Below are positions 1 to 12,711 of a stretch of DNA of 64,000 nucleotides, in pieces. Made by a program: the position numbers and the translations under genes. The notes beneath the pieces are model-generated. The model ran no database searches and was not told where the DNA came from. It saw nothing but the letters and a program-made list of their open reading frames with translations. The stretch's first letter is position 1, and every line of letters starts with the position of its first letter. Source of the DNA: Nymphaea colorata (taxonomy: Eukaryota > Streptophyta > Magnoliopsida > Nymphaeales > Nymphaeaceae); NCBI RefSeq assembly GCF_008831285.2, contig NC_045144.1, positions 5,416,575 through 5,480,574 of the forward strand, written 5' to 3'.

Positions 1-2440
1 ACGACATTGGAGAAATGTCCTGAAGCTTTTGCAATCTCTCTCTCCCCCTCCTCTTCGCCCTCCCCCCCTCCAAAAAAAAAAACCCAATGATAGTGGTCTT
101 GGAATGAAGTTCATTCCAGGTAAAATTCCCCATTCCATTTTCTCATGGTGTGTGATGGAATGGAAGCCTTGTTCCAAGTATCTTTTTCTCCAGTTTGATT
201 GAATTGGGAATAAGATGATGGGAACGAAGGTAGTAATAAGACAAACAGTACCCAACCTCACAGAATGGATATAACGAAACTGAGTCAAGTGAAAATATTG
301 CGTCGGATACACCCATGGATTTGTATGTCTATGAAAAGCAAATGTCCACAAATTTAAAGACATTCTAACTATTTCCACTGCAAGTGATCACTATCAACAC
401 AGGAACTTAGAGCAAGCAGAACACAAAAAGAAAAGGAAAAAAGCATTCGAACAGAGAAACATGAACAACAGCACCACGGCATAATTTGTTTTCCTCCTGA
501 AAGAAAAAATTTATACCTCACAAACGTTCAAGGTTGCACGCTATACCGTGCGAGAGTGAGAGAGAGAGAGTCGTTTGCAGCAGAGAGAGTTAGAGAAGGG
601 GAACGACGAGAGCTATGTGTCATTCCAACAACCGGCGTTAAAGAAAACAAGAATGCACTAGAACGACAAGCAAAACGGTGGAAAACAAAGACAGAAGGAG
701 GCATAATGCAGTTAAAGAGACAAACCCTTCTATTCACGCTGCTCAGTCCAGCAAGCGGTCTGAAAGAAAAACCGTGGAGACTTAGAGAGAGTAAACAAAC
801 AAGAAGTGGCAGCCCCTCTATGCGTTCATAGAGAGAGAGAGGGAGGGAGGGAGAGTACCTCCGTCTCAGCAGGAGCAGCAGGCTTCCTCTGCGCACAGGG
901 AGCGGAAGGGAGAAGTCGCACCGAATAGCCTGCCCAACAAGACAGTGAGAAAGAGAGAGAGCGAGCGAGTCTTGGGTACGAGTACTCGACTTCGTTCGTG
1001 ATGCCACCTCGTGCATTTCCTCCTGTTCCATAATCCATGGTCGTTACTGTTTTGTCTTTTCCTCCAGTCGTGTGGCCTCGGAAGATGAAAATGGAAGGCA
1101 ACGAAGCCTCCGCGTCTCGCACGTTATTAGTGAAAAAGGAAATTTCCACTCAAGTGCCTATCCTTTTGGTAATTTCATAGACAGCCACAACACTATCTGT
1201 TTTCCTCGTACGGGCCTTTTTTTTGTAAATTCCAGTTAAGTTCATGACATGTTAAAAAACCTGAAAAATTTTATGTTTCACAAAATTATCAAGTGAGTGA
1301 GTATTTTCACCTTCCACAAAAAAACAAAAAAAAACAAACACCTATGTCATTCCCTTCATCATAATTGTTATTTTCACTAGAGTTAAGTGGAGCGATATTA
1401 TTGTGTTGTTGCGAGACAGTAGCAATTTTTTTATTTTCTTAAATTAGATTAAAAGTCTTTTAGTTGTTAAAAAAAGAAAGACGAAGGTTGATAAGTACAA
1501 ACTGTTTAGGTGCTGATTATGTCAATTAGGGTAAATAGTGGGGCAGCACATCAAATCCATTGCAAGGATGTTTTAAGTGTTTATGTTATTTTACCTGCGA
1601 CTATTACATGTCAAATAACATGTTTCTGACCATCCAAATAAACAAGTGGAGTCTCATCTTCAGTTTAAATTTAGATTAAAGTATGATAGTTCCAATCATG
1701 TCCAAATTCAATGAATAATCGGATTTTATTTCTATTGCTCTTATAACAGTCTACAAATATGTAGCTGTGCTTGCAAACAATATTATTTTGGAATTCCAAC
1801 GAAACATGTTGGCTGTCCAACCTGAAATTTGTTGATGTTTGCAAATAGAAAGTTGAAATATTTAAGCCAATTGAAAGGTATACTCAAAATTATTTTTATT
1901 TGAATGAAGGGCATAGGTTTGGAGCCCCATATTACCCACCATAGGAAAAAAATTCTTGACGTAAAAACACAGAGAATTATATGCAGGATCCCAAATGACT
2001 TGGCTTATTCGAAAAAACACTTCTTCTTTAAAAGATCTTTCTCGTGCACGGTTCCACTCCGCAAAAACTCTCAATCATTCTGGCATTGGCTAATATAGCT
2101 GGTAGATGAGTTTTGTTCTAATATATGATTTGTCTAAAAAGTTATGCCCCAGATTTAGGCAGACAATGTCTAGAAAGAAATTGAAGCCATGCAAAATTTT
2201 CAGAAAGGGGAAAGAAAGGAAAGATGGCGGCTATTACGCATTCCTAGAGAAAGACATGGTGGATGGGAATCCTCTAACTCTCATTTGATGGAGAAATCAG
2301 AAACCCCTTTCTCTAGAGATGATGGCACTCCAAACCAAGGTCACCTGTAATTATTTATTCAAAAAAAGTGAGCAATGTATGACAGTTTCTGCGACTAAAC
2401 CTTTGCAGGGGAGAATCCGAATTAACCGATGACTCCATTG
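1..2440. other. non-genic stretch, no gene recognised
   Basis: No open frame here resembles a known protein. Positions 535-960 are rich in GA/CT dinucleotide runs, and the open frames across them are low-complexity and mutually overlapping on both strands. The GC-richer block 840-1150, read on the minus strand, ends in a possible splice donor (GGAG followed by GTACTC near 855) and could be a 5' untranslated exon of a leftward gene, but nothing downstream supports that. The rest is AT-rich intergenic sequence. Confidence 0.5.
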
Positions 2441-2457
2441 TTCAAATCAGGGGCGGA

Positions 2458-2559
2458 GCCAAGGAGGGGCCCTACCCCCATTTTAAAAAAAGAAATACAT
2501 GTAAGTTTGCCAAGGAGGGGCCCTACCCCCATTTTAAAAAAATAAATACATGTAAGTTT
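2458..2559. repeat. 51-bp tandem duplication
   Basis: A 51-bp unit starting GCCAAGGAGGGGCCCTACCC occurs twice in direct tandem (2458-2508 and 2509-2559) with about one mismatch. It duplicates the subterminal part of the surrounding decayed transposon, so it postdates the insertion. Confidence 0.85.
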
Positions 2560-2631
2560 TAGAAAAGTTTACTTGTCCTATATAATATAAAAATTCTGAA
2601 AAATGATATTTTTGCCCTGATTCAAATGTGT

Positions 2632-2830
2632 CAAGATGCTCTTATCCTTAACTTTATTATGGGTGACTTGAATGCCTCGACAGGGCTAGATGATAAAATT
2701 GGACAGCCCCTAGATGCTAGTTCTTGCCGGACATTCCAGAGATTCTCGGGTCAATTAGATGTGGCAGCGGTAAACAATAGGTCTAACTCCTTCACCTAGT
2801 CGAACAACAGGAATTGCGACCAACTCAAAA
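2632..2830 (+). pseudogene. LINE endonuclease fragment
   Basis: Translation of this stretch gives a short run containing IMGDLNASTGLDDK, which resembles the 'GDFNA' block of the apurinic endonuclease domain of plant L1-type LINEs, followed by a serine/phenylalanine-rich segment and a stop. Only about 60 residues can be followed. No reverse transcriptase, poly-A tail or target-site duplication is visible, so this is a fragment. Confidence 0.5.
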
Positions 2831-3828
2831 TCAAACATCTTAAGGGAATTACTTAAATATAACAACCAATTACTTAACAAAACAAGCAAATTAATTCTCT
2901 AACAAAGCAAGGAAGTTGCTTAAAAGAAATACTTATAAAACCAACTAAATTGCCTAGAGCAACTTACAAATAGAATGCTAAGGAACAACATATTAGCTTA
3001 ATAAGTAAATTACTTTTAAAGCATGAGTTATTCGGCAACTAATGGATTAGCTGAATTTTGAGTGTTACATTGAGGCACTAAACAAGATATCGATCATTCC
3101 AGCCAATAGGGCCACTTGGAATATGTAACAACATAATACGATCACAATTCACAACAAAATTAGAAACAAAGTTAGTGCACTTCTGCAATGTTGCAATGAT
3201 AATTAGTTGCAAATGAGGTTAATACGCAACAAAAATGCATAATGGAATTTAATCATCAAATAAAAATGCCTTAAGCTCTAAAAGCCTAAAATCCTAACAC
3301 AAACAGATGAACACAATTCAAGGACGACACTTTGACACTAACGAAGTCTTGCAAACACCTTCAACACACAAAACAACAAATTGAAGTGTTTGATAAGAAT
3401 GATGTAATGTACATGTAACATTTTAGAAGCATCCACTATGCTAGAAAGATCACCAGACAATGGACAATGGGGTGAAGGGATGAGAAAGACAGGAGACCAA
3501 AATAAAGGCACGGCAGTCAAAATATGGGTGCTCCCCAAAAAATGGGCATCCTCAACGTTTGAGAAACCGGCGGTTGGCAATAAGAACACTAGCACATTGG
3601 GGGTGGAGTTAGAAGCCTGAGAGGCGAAACGCATATATATCTTCCTTAGTGCAGAGTCAAAATTTTTGTGTGAGAGCAGTAAAATTAAAGTTTTCAAATT
3701 TTGATTGGGGACAAAATGTTATTTTTTCAAAATTTTTATAGAAAACAAGTGAAATTTTTTAAAATTTACATGTATTTTTTTTTTAAATTGAGATGGGCGA
3801 GGGCTCTCCTTGGCTCCACCTTTTGGAC

Positions 3829-4054
3829 CCTCTTCAATTTTTGAAAAATTTAATTTCTGTCATTCAACATTCAAAAGTTTTGATTTGGCTCCTCAATTTC
3901 AATAAACATTGACTTACCATTGCTCATTAAGAGGGGGGGGGGCATCTGGCCAACCCAGCCTCATTTTGGCAGCTCGAGCTCAATCTCGACCAATATGGAT
4001 TGAGCTCTGGTCCTATTTAATTCGAGTCCAATTTAATTTTAATTAAAAAAATAA

Positions 4055-4090
<36 letters not shown>

Positions 4091-4530
4091 TAAGCCTTCA
4101 ATGTCAAACCAGGTCCCAGCCTGACTCAAACCCGCCCCGACCCGGGGGAGGGTGCCCAGTCTTCCCCGTTGCCCAACGCTTTGCCCGAAGGCCTCCAAAC
4201 ACGATCGCATAAACTCGTCGACGCGAGAAGGGAGCGCGGACTGGTAATTCGACGAAAAGGCGAAGGGCGAAATGGGGAGAAAGGATGAGAGCACGTGACA
4301 AGTCAAATACGACAGACGGGATGGGTTCGCAGCGCGAGTTGGGCGAGACAAAAGGGAACCCCTTAATCCCTTGCCGAGCCGCCTTTGACTCGGCCCCTCG
4401 TCCCCACCCCACCCCACCGGCCGATCGCAGCGTTTTCTCCCACACAGCGCCGGCCCCCTCTCATCCCCTTTATCCTCCTCTTACCTTCCGGCCATCTCCG
4501 GCGGGATCCCCCAACCGGAAAAAGAACACG
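3829..4530 (+). promoter_or_regulatory. SEC61 alpha promoter / 5' UTR region
   Basis: The sequence changes from AT-rich, with a (TA)n run at about 4058-4086, to GC-rich at 4100-4530, as is common around plant housekeeping promoters. A G-box core CACGTG lies at 4292-4297. The SEC61 start codon is 1.5 kb downstream and preceded by a splice acceptor (TTTGCAG ending at 6018), so the gene probably has a non-coding first exon here and a 5' UTR intron. A donor-like ACACG/GTACTC occurs near 4529. The exact transcription start is not determined. Confidence 0.5.
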
Positions 4531-6051
4531 GTACTCTCTATCTCCTTCTTTGTGTGCCTGTGTGTTAGACGGGCAGAAGTAGAAGATGGATATGACGATG
4601 ATCGGGCCAGATCCGGCTGAGAATCGCTCTGAAAGAGAGTTTATGTGCTTTTCCTTTTCCTTTTGTTTCCTCCTTCCGCGATCTGAAGTGGGAATTCCTG
4701 CCTTTAATTGTCAAAAGAGCGGTCTTGTCTGCTTTATTTCATATTTTTTCTTCTGAGAAAGGGTTTTCACTTCGGGACTTCTGTTAATACATAAAGACAT
4801 ATTGTTTCCCCAATGAGGGTTTTTCTTCTTGTTGCCTTTCTCGCTTTGGGTAGAAAGGGCCTTTCAGAGGGACTAGAGTTTCTTTCTTTCGCGGTTCGAC
4901 GATTGTTGAGCGGGAAGGGTGTCAATTTTCTTCTCGAATCTACGAATGGATTTTTCTGATTCCTGTCACGATCTACTTTCCTGGTTGATTTTTTGGTTCC
5001 TTCTTTAAGCTGTTCTGCTGTTGCTCCCTGTTGGTAAAAGGAGCTTCGCCATAGAGATTAGTGTCTCCTTTTCCTAGATCAGTGATTTTTGTCTGGTGAT
5101 CTATAGGTCATGTTTCTATCTCAGACGTATTACATGCTAGCTTCAAGTTGAATACGAGTTCTGCCTTGATGATTCAGCTCTGAGGTTGACCAACTGCTGA
5201 GGCGGATGATCATTCTCAATCTGAACAGTGGCTGATAATTCTTCGTTGAACATGTGGACGGTTATTTATGATAGTCACAGTAATATGTTCATCTACGCCC
5301 TTCATTTGACTTCGGTTGGAAGAGGAAGCTCTGCAGTACCTTTATTAGCATCGGATCAGTATTTACTGTTCCCCCACAAAAAAAAGGACGATTATAACTC
5401 CCTGATATTCTCAAAACATCCTTGATCTTATCCTGCGTTGTTCTAATCTTGAACCCTCAATTCTTTGACTGTAGTATTTTTTGGGTTCGAGATAGTCAAA
5501 ATATTGCCATCGGTCAAAATATGGCAATAGCAGTATTCCTTCAGCGCATGTCTTTTGGTGAACTATCTTATCATCTGTTCCAAGTGAAGCTAGTCTTTGT
5601 ATCTTTTTTTAGCTTTTCCCGTTGAGGGCTTCAATCGATGAAAATGTTTAGGTTATGTTGTCCTATTTGTGCCATTGTGTAATTCTTTTTTGCTTTTTCT
5701 AAACTTCCAAGAATTGACCATTTTAAAGTAGTAAAGAGTGTTAACTCTCCCTTGAGTCTGTGCCTTTGTGTGTTTTTGTATATTTTTCTACTCCTGAAGT
5801 TTCTGTGACTTATGTGGTTAAGAGTATGCTTGGGTTTGGCTTTTACCAGTCACCAAGCTCCTACTTGTCTGCTGCATGCCGAAGCTTTTTCTTTCCCTCT
5901 ACGTTCTTCTGGAACCTGAATACTTGGTTTCTGATATATTTTATATCTTTTAAGGAATTTTGTTGGTAAAACAGTGTTTCTAGTTTCTTTATTTTGTACT
6001 TACGCAAATAATTTGCAGGTCATTTTCTGCTAGTGGTATCAAGTGAGGAAA

Positions 6052-6859
6052 ATGCCAGGTGGCGGTTTCAGAGTTCTGCATCTTGTTAGACCTTTCCTTT
6101 CATTTTTGCCGGAGGTTCAAAGTGCTGAAAGGAAGATTCCATTCAGGGAGAAGGTCATATATACAGTTATCTCTCTCTTTATATTTCTGGTGTGCAGCCA
6201 ACTCCCACTTTATGGCATACATTCCACAACCGGCGCAGATCCATTTTATTGGATGCGTGTGATTTTGGCGTCAAACCGTGGGACTGTCATGGAATTGGGT
6301 ATCACTCCAATTGTAACTTCTGGTTTGGTCATGCAATTATTGGCTGGATCAAAGATAATTGAAGTTGATAACAGTGTACGTGAAGATCGTGCTCTTCTGT
6401 AAGCTCTCTCTCTCTCTCTTTCTCTCTCTCTCACCCACACACACACACACGAAAACTAACAGGCAGGTATGCAGAGACAGACACACATATCAAAATTCGA
6501 ACTGTAAGTCAAAACTAACACTTTTTCAAAATTAAGGTTCTTGGGATTTTAATGGTGAGGGTTTTCTTGGTATTTTTTGATAGGAAAAATCTCATAGAAT
6601 ATCCACAATTTTTTATGACAAAGATCCTAAAAAATTAGGTAAAAATAAAATAAATGGGAAAGTAATAAAAAATAAAAAAACAACTAGGTAAAATTATGAA
6701 AATGATGTTTTAGTAATTATATAAGATAAATAATTCAACTTTTAAACTTTGAAACAAAAATAACTTAAAAATAATTTGAAAAACACAATAAAAATTTGAA
6801 AAAAACAAAATAAATTCATTTAATCGTTTTTTTATAAAAAACACAATATTTGTGACTGA

Positions 6860-6890
<31 letters not shown>

Positions 6891-8031
6891 AAGATCTTGG
6901 GAGTTTTCAAAAACATTTAAATGTTAAAAAAATTAAATAACAATAAGATAATGTGAGAAGTCATAAAAAATGGCATGATGAAAGAGAACTGCACAATAGA
7001 GAATCTGATTTATATACTAAATCATTTCTAGAGTAGTAATCAACTATAGTTGCTTCTAGGCCTGTGGTTTATTTTTTATTTTTCTCTACACTGACTACCC
7101 CACAACAAATTTGGGGGCTTTCCAGATTTTCATAGGTCAGTCATTCTTTCCTCCTCTTATTTTCCTTCCCCCTTTCCTTTGCAACTTCTCTCTTCCTTCT
7201 TTTCCCATACTGTTGCTTTTTTGTCCTTCTAAGCTGCTGTGTTTCAATTCAAGGCTTTGGTCTTATGTTTCTTCTGCTGCTTCCTCACGCACACAAACAG
7301 GTGGCGACTTCATGCTGTCCACTACTTTAACGATTTAACCCTGGCAGTTGTTTCTTTATGCATCGCTGGAGCAGTTCCCGCAAGAAGCTGCTGCTTCTTT
7401 ACTGAAGGGCACTCTATTTCTTCTTTAAAAGATAGTTCATTTTCACCTTTTAATTGATTTTTAGGAGAAGGGGGGCATCATCTGTTTTAAAATTTACATA
7501 TTGCCATTTTTAATAACGTCATGCAGAGACTGCTGTTTTCTTTTTTGCAAAAGCACTGAAGCTTGCAGGGAAGCAGAGTGCCTTAAACAGCGACCATGCA
7601 CAAAATGGCAATAATATCATAATAACATTGTGATATCATCATGATGGGTTTACTTGCTGTTTTTTCCACCATGTCATGTTATTTCCCTCTTCAGCAATAA
7701 TATTACAGTATTTTCAGAAAAGGCAATAATTTTGATGCAAAGCTGGAAGTCAGTTATTAATATAATAGTTTAGTTTAGTACAATTTTATGTTAAAAGTGA
7801 GAGCGAGCAAACATTCTGCTAAAGCCTTGCCCTATGGACATTGAAGGCTATGGGCCACAGTTTGTTAGTGTTGGCATATGCCAGAGGCGATGCTGTCAAA
7901 AACACTAGACACAGTTTAACCAGTGAGCTATGTCACATTGGTTCCTACAAAGAGCCCATTGCACTCAAATATTATGTACACTAGGTTCAGGTGTCCACTC
8001 TCTGTAGAACTGCTGATAATTGATGGTTGTA

Positions 8032-8062
<31 letters not shown>

Positions 8063-11000
8063 GATATATATATGTGTGTGTGTGTGTCATTGTCACTGCC
8101 ACTCCTTGCTTGAACCCAAGTTTTTTTGCTTTTCCAGAAAAATAGTGTGGCTCGCATCTTCTTCCACATCAGCATGTGCATACCACACATGCATTCATGT
8201 GATGTAGGCAGTGATTTCAGTGTAGCACCTAGGTGGCACGGGAGACATTAGTGGTTCCAAAGGGATACAAGTAAAGTGCAATATTAATTGCTAAGATTAG
8301 CAACTGAAGCATTTCATAATGGAAAACTTATGACTATCAATATGTGCGAATGAAACAATTAGAATGTAAGTTAACACTCTCAGTAAACACTCCATAACAT
8401 GAAATAAACATAATAAAAAATTTTGAAATATCAATGTGGTGAATGTTATGTAGCATGAAGCACAGGTCTACAAGATACAAATGAAGATTGATGCTTGTTA
8501 TAGAGCATGCAAAATCTTGAAGTTTCCTAATGGCTAAAGTGTTACTAAGTTTTAAATCTTCGAAGCACTAATCTAATTAACATGAGGAGGGAACATAAAT
8601 CCTAAAAGGCAATCACAACTTCTATGCTTATGTTGCTTGTCCTAAAACTGTCTTTTAAATAATAATAATCACAAATATCTCGTTTTATTCGAAAAAAACG
8701 TGATAAATACGTTAAATATAAGTCAGCCGTATAAAACGTCAATAAAACGCGTCTTTTTCAAAAAGACGTCAGAAAATAAAAAACGTAAAAAATACATGTT
8801 TTTTTCGCATCTTTTTTGCTTTTTTTTACTGGATGTTAGATTTTTTTTTTAAGTGTTCAGCCAAACCATGAGTTTCTATCTTTAAAATGTATTAAATAAG
8901 AGAGAGAGGTGATTAACCAGAAAATTAAGCATAATAAAGAAGAGAGAGCGCTGAAAGGTGCATGTAGTAATGAAGATTAATTATGTAATAAAGAGGAGAG
9001 AGAGATAGTTTACAGAAAATTAGATGCAATAAAGAAGAGAGGGAGAGAGTGGCCAGCTGCTCATAAGAAACCCCTAATTCATAGCACTAACTCCTTCATT
9101 AACTCAACCTTCATATCATGCACTAACTCCTTCATTAACTCAACCTTCATATCATGCGGCTGAGTAAATTGGGTATAGCATGGAGACCAACCAAATTTAT
9201 TATTTCGTAAATCTTACATATGATTATTATTTGCTTTTAATGTACTACTTTTCACCTACATCCTATCATGTTATCTAATCATTTTTCATAGTCTTATTAT
9301 TAGTTATTTATTTATTTATTTTACTTTTACCTAATTTTTAGGATTTTTTAATTTATTAATTTTTTTCGTATAATACCTGTACACGATATATGTGACAATG
9401 CGTTTTAATACAATTCTCATAAATAACAAAGTTTTAGGAAGATTGACTTTCACATTGACAAATCAATACTTGCCACTTAGCATAGGTTTGCACTTTTTTA
9501 GAAAGATCAAGACCCTCAAAGTTGTTGACCTTTCCTGCTTCAACTTTCTGACAGGAGTTTTAAATTTAATGTTTTTGATGTGTGTGTGGGTGAGTCTGTG
9601 GTTTTGACCATATCCTGGCTTGATAGTTTATGTAGTAAAGATTGTGTCTGATATGGTTTTGAAAGTATCCTTACCAAACTGATGCATTCAGATCTTTATT
9701 AGAACTGGATTGAACTGATGCAGACCCAGTCTCCTAAATACCAAACCCCAGTTATGTAGGTTGAGAAGCACAATTGGTGAATGAATTAAAGAAGACAGCT
9801 GTTCCAACAATTTCATGCTCCCATCCATGTAATAGTTAATTTCAAAATTTATGTTGAATATTTCTTGGTAACGTTGCTGCAAATGAATGTAAAAGTTTTT
9901 TTCTTTTTTCTTCAGTCTTTCTCCAGGAAAAATTCAATCCAAAAAATCTAGCTGGAGCTTTGTCTTATTTTCTTTGTGTGACTTCCACATGAAAAGGGAA
10001 AATCCTTATTGCTGAACAATTTTATTGTTTGCAGGAATGGAGCACAAAAGTTGCTTGGGATTTTAATCGCAATTGGAGAAGCAGTTGCATATGTTCTTTC
10101 TGGGATGTATGGTAATGTCAGCCAGCTTGGAGCAGGGAATGCAATTCTAATAATTCTTCAACTATTCTTTGCTGGTATCATTGTGATATGTTTGGATGAG
10201 CTTCTACAGAAAGGATATGGTCTTGGATCTGGCATTTCCTTGTTCATCGCAACCAATATTTGGTAAAAAAGCTTGACACTAGTTTTCTAGTGCCTGAGTA
10301 GGTTAGTTCATGGTCGACACTCACATATTGTGTTTAATGCAGTGAAAATATCATTTGGAAGGCATTCAGCCCCACAACTATCAATAGTGGCAGAGGGGCA
10401 GAGTTTGAGGGTGCTGTTATTGCACTGTTCCATTTGTTGATAACTAGAACAGACAAGGTCCGAGCACTTCGTGAGGCATTTTATCGTCAGAATCTTCCTA
10501 ACGTGACAAATTTGCTCGCAACAGTTTTGGTTTTCCTTATTGTCATATATTTTCAAGGCTTTCGTGTGGTGCTGCCAGTGAGATCTAAAAATGCCCGTGG
10601 GCAACAAGGCTCCTATCCAATCAAGCTTTTCTACACGTCGAATATGCCTATTATTTTGCAGTCTGCCCTTGTTTCAAACCTTTACTTCATTTCTCAGGTT
10701 TAAAATTTTTCTTCTTCTGTGCAGTCATGAACTCTGAGATTAGAAGCTTTTCATCCTTATGGTTGGAAGCGACTTACGTTCCTCATTTTACTGGTTTATC
10801 AGTTGCTGTACAGGAGATACAGCGGGAATTTTCTAGTAAATTTGCTTGGGAAGTGGAAAGAGTCTGAATATTCAGGTGGTCAGTTTATTCCAGTTGGTGG
10901 CCTGGCATACTATATTACAGCACCATCCGGGTGAGCAAGTTAACAATCATTTTATTAGTATATGTTCATTGTGTTCTTTTAGTAATTTATGTGTTATGCA

Positions 11001-12711
11001 TGTTCTTTCTTTTCAGTTTCTAATGCCCCTATCCTTTTTTTTAACTTTCTTTTCTAGAAGCTGAATCATTCAAAGTTGTTTTACAGCTTGGCAGACATGG
11101 CAGCCAACCCGTTTCATGCTCTTTTTTATATTATTTTCATGCTATCAGCATGTGCATTGTTCTCAAAGACTTGGATAGAGGTGTCTGGCTCTTCAGCAAG
11201 GGATGTGGCTAAGCAGCTGAAGGTAAAGCTATCATGCTATCATTTATCTGTTTTATGTGGGTCATGTTCTACTATAAGTCCTGGCTTGACTCTAATTGCT
11301 GCAACCATGACAAAAAAGCTCGTGCTTCTTAGGAATTTTATTTGGAACTATTATCTTGCTTTCACATGTTGCAACATGGTGATCTCAAGTCTGGATAAGG
11401 TGAACTAAAAAATGCTTCAGGTGCTTGGTAATCTAATGTGCAGATTGTTAAATGCGCATGTGAACATGACAAAGTATATCACTACAACCAACTATAAATC
11501 TTTAAAATAGGTGTTAGAAAACAAATACGTGTAAATGTGTTTGATTTGCAGTAGAAAAGGAAGCCGATTATCTTTAGATTCATTTTCACATATTTGTAAG
11601 CCTTCTGTCAATATGAGATTCATGTATCTGCGTAGTTGCTGCATGTGCTGCATGGATTTGGAGTGTTTTTTGGGTGTCTACAAACTGATAATGTTTGGCC
11701 TGACTGCTATCTGAAGGAGTTACTAGCTTGCTAGCATTACTTATTTGATCAATTTGCTTTACCACTTGTTGAAATGATGAACTCTAACTCATCTAAAAGA
11801 TCCTTTCCTAGGCAGCATAAATGTCTTAACTTCAATCCTAATAGATGGGTACTGCCATGGTTAAAAGAATTTGAGCTGAATTGATTAGCTGGGAGTACAT
11901 ATAGGATATGATGATTTTCCAATGTAGGCTAAATGGTTTGAAAAATTTACAGCATCTATTTCTATATTGTCACTATGCCCTTCTTGTTGTTGCCCATATT
12001 GTTGGCCCCGACTCTGGCTAATGGTCTCAACCTGTCTGTAATACTACGTGCAATGCTTTTTCATGCTCTTCTGGTGACCTCAGTATATCCTGAGGAATGG
12101 GAATGCTTTTTTTCTTTTGTTTTTTATTCGAACATGAAAAATGAAATGCTCTTTTAGTTTTTTTGACGGTTGTTGAGTCGGGTATTAAGGGCCATATTTT
12201 TTCGTATTCTGCTTCAGATATTCTTTTTAGATTATTTTGATATTCTTTTCTTGTTCATAAAGTACTGTTTTATATTACTTTTTTTTGTCTATTATTAGAG
12301 GGATCTGCAAAAATCCCGTTTATGATTTTTTAACGTTGCATCTTGAAGCTTAAAAAACCTGAGGCCTTTTCATCGCCTGATATCCGTCCTTGACATGTGG
12401 AAATTTTGTTCGCAATTGTTTCATCTGCTTTCTTCCTCGACACCTTCTCATGGTCTGCTCCTGATCTATAGGAACAACAAATGGTGATGCCTGGTCATAG
12501 GGAGTCCAATCTTCAAAAGGAATTGAACAGATACATACCCACAGCTGCTGCCTTTGGTGGTATGTGCATTGGTGCTCTGACGGTGTTGGCAGACTTCATG
12601 GGTGCCATTGGTTCTGGTACAGGGATCTTGCTTGCAGTGACTATCATTTACCAGTATTTTGAAACCTTTGAGAAAGAGAGAGCCAGTGAACTTGGCTTCT
12701 TTGGATTCTGA
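6052..12711 (+). CDS. SEC61A: protein transport protein SEC61 subunit alpha
   Basis: This encodes the channel-forming subunit of the ER SEC61 translocon, which moves nascent secretory chains across, and membrane proteins into, the ER membrane. Six coding exons join in frame: 6052-6398, 10035-10262, 10343-10697, 10803-10930, 11087-11222 and 12472-12711. That is 1,434 nt and 477 residues, against about 475 for plant family members. Every intron has GT...AG ends. The product opens [20 protein letters not shown] and ends ASELGFFGF, both characteristic of plant SEC61 alpha. Family hallmarks include [18 protein letters not shown] (the plug region after the first membrane helix), the cytosolic loop [20 protein letters not shown] that contacts ribosomes, and the hydrophobic helices of a ten-span SecY/SEC61 fold. 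The start is chosen because it gives the family N terminus directly after the acceptor of the 5' UTR intron. No frameshift or stop was found, so the gene looks functional. Confidence 0.97.
8031..8088. repeat. compound AT/GT microsatellite
   Basis: About 40 bp of alternating AT with two interruptions is followed by eight GT repeats. It lies inside the SEC61 alpha intron. Confidence 0.9.
9084..9155. repeat. 36-bp tandem duplication
   Basis: The 36-bp unit starting GCACTAACTCCTTCATTAAC occurs twice without mismatch (9084-9119 and 9120-9155) inside the SEC61 alpha intron. Identity between copies suggests a recent duplication. Confidence 0.9.

Larger units (their letters stand above)
2451..3828. 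mobile_element. decayed transposon with GGCGGAGCCAAGG-type inverted ends
   Basis: The left end begins GGGGCGGAGCCAAGGAGG and the right end, read on the minus strand, begins with the near match GGTGGAGCCAAGGAGAGCCC. Both ends continue into an A-rich run followed by ACATGTAA, so the two ends form an imperfect inverted repeat of roughly 60 bp. I see no convincing target-site duplication and no transposase. The interior is AT-rich and includes a LINE endonuclease scrap. A non-autonomous DNA transposon, or two decayed copies in opposite orientation, are both possible. Confidence 0.45.
6399..10034 (+). other. large first coding intron of SEC61 alpha
   Basis: This 3.6-kb intron starts GTAAGC and ends TTTGCAG. 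It holds a CT/CA microsatellite just after the donor (about 6402-6450), a (TA)n stretch near 6860-6890, an AT/GT microsatellite at 8031-8088, an A/T-rich block with many ACGT/CGTTTT motifs at 8650-8860, GAGAGA runs at 8900-9050 and a 36-bp tandem duplication at 9084-9155. I see no coding sequence in it. Confidence 0.8.

Noticed and set aside
528-1149. Overlapping 90-167-codon frames on both strands
   Set aside because: They arise from GA/CT-rich low-complexity DNA without stops; no conserved motif or splice-linked partner exon.
4085-4620. Several 65-113-codon frames
   Set aside because: They overlap in the GC-rich SEC61 alpha promoter/5' UTR region and resemble nothing known.
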